Of a stretch of DNA of 10,085 bases, positions 6,698-10,085 are shown piece after piece. Below the pieces are notes generated by a model, which ran no database searches, was not told the origin of the DNA, and saw nothing but the letters and a program-made list of their open reading frames with translations. How positions within the stretch are numbered: the first letter of the stretch is position 1; each line of letters starts with the position of its first letter. The DNA is from Acidobacteriota bacterium (GTDB taxonomy: Bacteria; Acidobacteriota; Terriglobia; Terriglobales; Acidobacteriaceae). The stretch lies in assembly GCA_003225515.1 (NCBI GenBank), contig QIAK01000048.1, forward strand, positions 1 to 10,085, in the 5' to 3' direction. A program made the translations under genes and the position numbers.

Positions 6698-9600
6698 ATG
6701 GCTGAATCAATTCATGGATACAAAATCGGACCAGGCTATCTTCGCCGAATCCCCATTCTCATCCCCTTTTACTCCCGGGCTGGTCTCTGTTTGCGCAGAA
6801 TGCGGTTGACTTTCTGCCAACCAATTCCAAAGCTGCGCTTGTGTAGTGCGCTCTTGCTCCTGGTCCTGAGCATGATTGCAGGCCCTCCCCTGAGCGCCCA
6901 AACCACTTCTACCATTGAGGGAACAGTAACCGATCGTCAAGGCCTGGTCATCTCGGGCGCGGAAGTAATCGTTACGGCAAATACGCTGGGCCTTAACAGA
7001 AAAACTACTACCGACGCCAACGGGAACTACCAGATTTCCGCTCTCCCCGCTGGTATTTATACCCTCACTCTCTCCCACACCGGATTCAGCAGCCAAATCC
7101 TCAGGGATTTGGAGATAACTCTCAACCGTACATTCAGATTTAACCTCTCCCTCGAAGTCGGGACGGTTCAGCAAACAATCGAAGTCTCCGCCGAAATTCC
7201 ACTGCTTGAGACAACGGCTTCCTCCGAAGGCTCAACGATCACTCCCACTCAGATCGTGAACATGCCGCTGAACGGCAGAGACTATCTCGACTTGCTGCAA
7301 CTCGTGCCCGGCGTCGCAATCAATCGGCAAGAGGATTCCCTCAGCGACAATGCGAAGCCTGTCCTTGGCGAGCGCTCTAACAACACCGGCTTCCTTATCG
7401 ACGGCCTCTCTAACCAGAATGAAGTTTCTGGTGGCCCCGCCTCTCAGTTCAATCAGGACACCATCGCCGAATTCCAGGTCCTCACCACCGGTTATGAAGC
7501 AGAGTTCGGTCATGCTTCAGGCGGTGTCGTCAACGTCATCACCAAATCGGGCACGAATAGTACGCATGGTCTGGCTTCTGCTTATCACCGTAATAGCGCT
7601 CTCGACAGTTCCGACATCCCTAACAGTGGCCATGTCCCCTATCTCCTGCGATGGGATTACGATGTTGCTGCTGGCGGTGCCATGATTCGTGACAAAGCGT
7701 TCTGGTTCGGTTCGGCGGAAGTCATTCACGAAAATCGCCAGTTGAATTTCGTCCCTCCTCCGAATACTCCGCAGTTCCTTCTCAATAGCGAGGAAAGTTA
7801 TAACGAACCCACAACGGATCGCGAGGTTCGCGCCTTTACGAAATTTGATCAGATTCTCGGCAATCACCACATCACCGAGCAGATGAATTACACCAACGTG
7901 CATGTCAACAGCACGAACCCTCTTTCTGCGTATACCGCCCTCCCCTCAACCCGCACTAACCTGGGCGACCGCAATTTGCTTCTTGGCTTCAGCGACATCG
8001 TTACTTTTGGAAATTCCAGCAGCCCTTTCACATTGAATCTTCGGGGCCAGTATCGTGACGAGCCGACCTTGACCAGCCCAGCGCATCCTCAAGCAGGCCC
8101 CAACACGCTATTCAATTTGTTCAGCAGCTACACCACGGGCGGCATATTCGGCGATCAAGGAGAGTTCAGCTACGGTGCTGCGTTGACACCCTCTACTTTG
8201 GATCAAAAATACGGCATCTTCGGGGCCAGCCTGGCCAAAACTATCAATCGCCACACCCTCAAGTTTGGATGGGATTTCGAGCGGACACATGTGGACGGTG
8301 TTGAAGCTAACCTCCAGTTCAATCAGCTTTTTGCCACTGAAGCCGACTACGAACAGTTCGGCCCCGTCGACGCTGGCTTCTTTCTGCTTTTCACCAGTGG
8401 CGGACTCACGCCACAGGACAATCAGATCAAGCTGCGCAACAACTACACGGGATTATGGGTTCAGGACGATTGGAAGGTTCTCCCCAGTCTGACCATTAAT
8501 GGCGGTGTGCGGTGGGACTACGATTCGGCCTTCAATAAGGCGAACAACGTCTCGCCACGTATCGGCTTCGCCTGGTTGGCAAGTCCAAAAACTGTTGTGC
8601 GCGGCAGCTTCGGCCTCTTCTACGATCATTTCCGTCTGGGCTTGGTGCGGGATATTCCCGGCTTCGGCGGTGCGAACATTCTTGAAAGTCAGCCACTTTC
8701 TTTCCCGCGTCTCTTCTACGGTATCCCAACCCTCGCTCCAGACCTCTTTGGATTGTGCCTCTCGCCCACGCAGACCGATGCGCAAATTACCGGTCAGTCG
8801 TGCCCTTACCCGTTCGCGGCGCCAGGCACTCCCTACTTGGGAGTCGATCACCTGAACCAAATTGGCACGATGCCGATCCCGGCCAATGTCGCGGTCAACC
8901 AAAGCAACATCCAGCAACTCTCGGGTCTGAGTCCTGACGCTTTTCTTGCCGCTGCAGACTCGGCCACGAGTATGCCATCCAATTTCTGGTACTGGGGTCC
9001 GTTCGGCGCGCTCTCGTTTAATGTGTCCCAACCCGGCAATTTTCCAGTAACTGTCGACCCGAGTTTTGCTACTCCTCATACGCGCAGTTACAGTCTCGGG
9101 GTTCAACGACAGCTCAGCAATGAACTGGTGATCTCTCTCGACTACTACCATAAGGACATCATCAACATCCTGGGTGTGCGAGAGACTAATCTTCCCTTTG
9201 AGGCGCGTCTCGACAACAGCGGTGGCAGCGTCACGCCGGTGAATGGTTTTGGACCGTGGTATGGCGGCACCTACAATGGTGGGATTCTCTCTTTCGAAAA
9301 GCGCATGAGCCGGCGGTTTGCACTGGGTGGCAGCTACGCTTATGCATCCGAAAAGGACGATGCGTTCAATTCCAATCTCAGCACCGATGCCGTTCTCGGT
9401 AATAACGGCTTTCCGACCGATAGTTTTGTCGGTGTTCCCGCGGTTGTCACAGACCCGGGAAACATCGCTGAAGGTGGCAATTGCGCTGGGGGCGCCACGA
9501 ACGCCACCAGTCCTTTTTTTGCCTGCAACGGCAACTTCGTTCCGAAAGCCGGAGTTCATTACAACGGCCCCTCACTCGATAACGGCGCCTCTGATTTCGC

Positions 9601-10015
9601 CCTTCGCCATACTTTTGAAGTGCACGGTCTCGTTCAACTTCCCTGGAAGTTGCAATTCAGCAGTCTTTTCCGCGTGCAGACGGGTTTCCACTACACGCAA
9701 AACGCCTTGGTGCCCGTCGATCAGGACGGCAACGGCCAGTTCGACGGCAGAGACCTGCAAACGGGCCGCAACGCTTTCACGAGCCCGCATTTTTTGAACA
9801 TGGATATGCGCATCGCGAAAACCTTTCGTATTAGCGAGCGCGTGAACGTTCAAGGGCTTTTTGAATTTTTTAACCTCTTTAACAATGCGAATCCGGCTGC
9901 TGTGAACCTGAATCAGAATCACACGCCCCCGCTGTCCGGAGAATCCATTTTCGGATCGGCGGCCGAATATCTGCCGGGCCGCGAAGGGCAAGTCGGTCTG
10001 CGCATCGAATTCTGA
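6698..10015 (+). CDS. Oar-like TonB-dependent outer-membrane receptor with carboxypeptidase-regulatory-like domain
   Basis: Encodes 1105 residues from the ATG behind GGAGG. A long N-region precedes a hydrophobic signal core at about 51-61, with likely cleavage near Ala67-Gln68. Next comes a carboxypeptidase-regulatory-like beta-sandwich (about 70-155; GTVTDRQG at 75-82, TDANGNYQI from 105). The TonB plug (about 161-291) includes NGRD from 192, LIDG at 233-236 and GGVVNVITKSG at 275-285. The remaining roughly 800 residues form the beta-barrel and end in GLRIEF, the terminal aromatic residue used for outer-membrane insertion. Such receptors import or bind large substrates using TonB-ExbBD energy; the substrate is not predictable. 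Oddities: two close cysteine pairs (Cys687/702, Cys929/943), probably in surface loops, and an EF-hand-like acidic loop at 1008-1019. The gene follows the hydrolases on the same strand after 232 bases, so co-expression is possible but unproven. An ATG at 6800 would give a more typical signal peptide. Confidence 0.93.
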   Translation: MAESIHGYKIGPGYLRRIPILIPFYSRAGLCLRRMRLTFCQPIPKLRLCSALLLLVLSMIAGPPLSAQTTSTIEGTVTDRQGLVISGAEVIVTANTLGLNRKTTTDANGNYQISALPAGIYTLTLSHTGFSSQILRDLEITLNRTFRFNLSLEVGTVQQTIEVSAEIPLLETTASSEGSTITPTQIVNMPLNGRDYLDLLQLVPGVAINRQEDSLSDNAKPVLGERSNNTGFLIDGLSNQNEVSGGPASQFNQDTIAEFQVLTTGYEAEFGHASGGVVNVITKSGTNSTHGLASAYHRNSALDSSDIPNSGHVPYLLRWDYDVAAGGAMIRDKAFWFGSAEVIHENRQLNFVPPPNTPQFLLNSEESYNEPTTDREVRAFTKFDQILGNHHITEQMNYTNVHVNSTNPLSAYTALPSTRTNLGDRNLLLGFSDIVTFGNSSSPFTLNLRGQYRDEPTLTSPAHPQAGPNTLFNLFSSYTTGGIFGDQGEFSYGAALTPSTLDQKYGIFGASLAKTINRHTLKFGWDFERTHVDGVEANLQFNQLFATEADYEQFGPVDAGFFLLFTSGGLTPQDNQIKLRNNYTGLWVQDDWKVLPSLTINGGVRWDYDSAFNKANNVSPRIGFAWLASPKTVVRGSFGLFYDHFRLGLVRDIPGFGGANILESQPLSFPRLFYGIPTLAPDLFGLCLSPTQTDAQITGQSCPYPFAAPGTPYLGVDHLNQIGTMPIPANVAVNQSNIQQLSGLSPDAFLAAADSATSMPSNFWYWGPFGALSFNVSQPGNFPVTVDPSFATPHTRSYSLGVQRQLSNELVISLDYYHKDIINILGVRETNLPFEARLDNSGGSVTPVNGFGPWYGGTYNGGILSFEKRMSRRFALGGSYAYASEKDDAFNSNLSTDAVLGNNGFPTDSFVGVPAVVTDPGNIAEGGNCAGGATNATSPFFACNGNFVPKAGVHYNGPSLDNGASDFALRHTFEVHGLVQLPWKLQFSSLFRVQTGFHYTQNALVPVDQDGNGQFDGRDLQTGRNAFTSPHFLNMDMRIAKTFRISERVNVQGLFEFFNLFNNANPAAVNLNQNHTPPLSGESIFGSAAEYLPGREGQVGLRIEF

Positions 10016-10085
10016 ATCGGAATGCCCCTGGGACGGATAGGAAGTCCGACATCGCCGTCGAAAGGTGCAGAAGGTGCCGGGCGAT
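10016..10085. other. Right-hand end, no gene seen
   Basis: The 70 bases after the receptor's stop codon show no start codon with a ribosome-binding site and no clear terminator hairpin with a T-run. Only a four-base-pair stem (CGAC/GTCG) was noticed, which is too weak to call. Confidence 0.5.

Noticed and set aside
8453..9559. 368-codon minus-strand ORF opposite the receptor gene
   Set aside because: It lies wholly inside the confirmed receptor frame, is rich in Arg/Val/Glu with no recognisable domain, and fits a shadow of codon bias.

Overview
The window looks like chromosomal DNA of an Acidobacteriota member (Terriglobia-like; inference). The main clue is a very large Oar-like TonB-dependent receptor with an N-terminal carboxypeptidase-regulatory-like domain and the plug sequence NMPLNGRDYLDLLQLVPG, a style of receptor greatly expanded in that phylum. 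The moderately GC-rich base composition and the several secreted serine hydrolases fit this. No rRNA, tRNA, CRISPR, transposase or phage gene was found.

Layout. Bases 1-2103 hold two minus-strand genes in a tight pair (19 bases apart). Both encode exported serine hydrolases of the beta-lactamase/penicillin-binding-protein class C fold; the distal one runs off the window's left edge. Bases 2104-2405 are a divergent control region with a good sigma70-type promoter reading right (TTGACA, 17-base spacer, TAGAAC) and a possible 14-codon leader ORF whose stop overlaps the next start codon. Bases 2406-6465 hold two plus-strand genes, 49 bases apart, that are clearly tandem duplicates. Each encodes a signal peptide, a periplasmic serine-hydrolase domain, a second soluble domain and four C-terminal transmembrane helices. 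Bases 6466-6697 are noncoding and contain a short imperfect direct repeat. Bases 6698-10015 encode the TonB-dependent receptor, which is complete to its C-terminal aromatic residue. The last 70 bases hold nothing I can identify.

How it may work (inference). Four active-site serine hydrolases, two periplasmic or secreted and two anchored in the inner membrane, lie beside an outer-membrane importer. The hydrolases keep the SxxK and YxN motifs, but the third motif is HNG, HGG or HAG rather than KTG. This argues for peptidase or esterase activity on peptides, peptidoglycan fragments or esters rather than classical antibiotic resistance. Whether the receptor handles a related substrate cannot be told from sequence. 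I do not see a clearly novel system; the most notable points are the duplicated membrane-tethered hydrolases, the leader ORF and the four-paralogue cluster.
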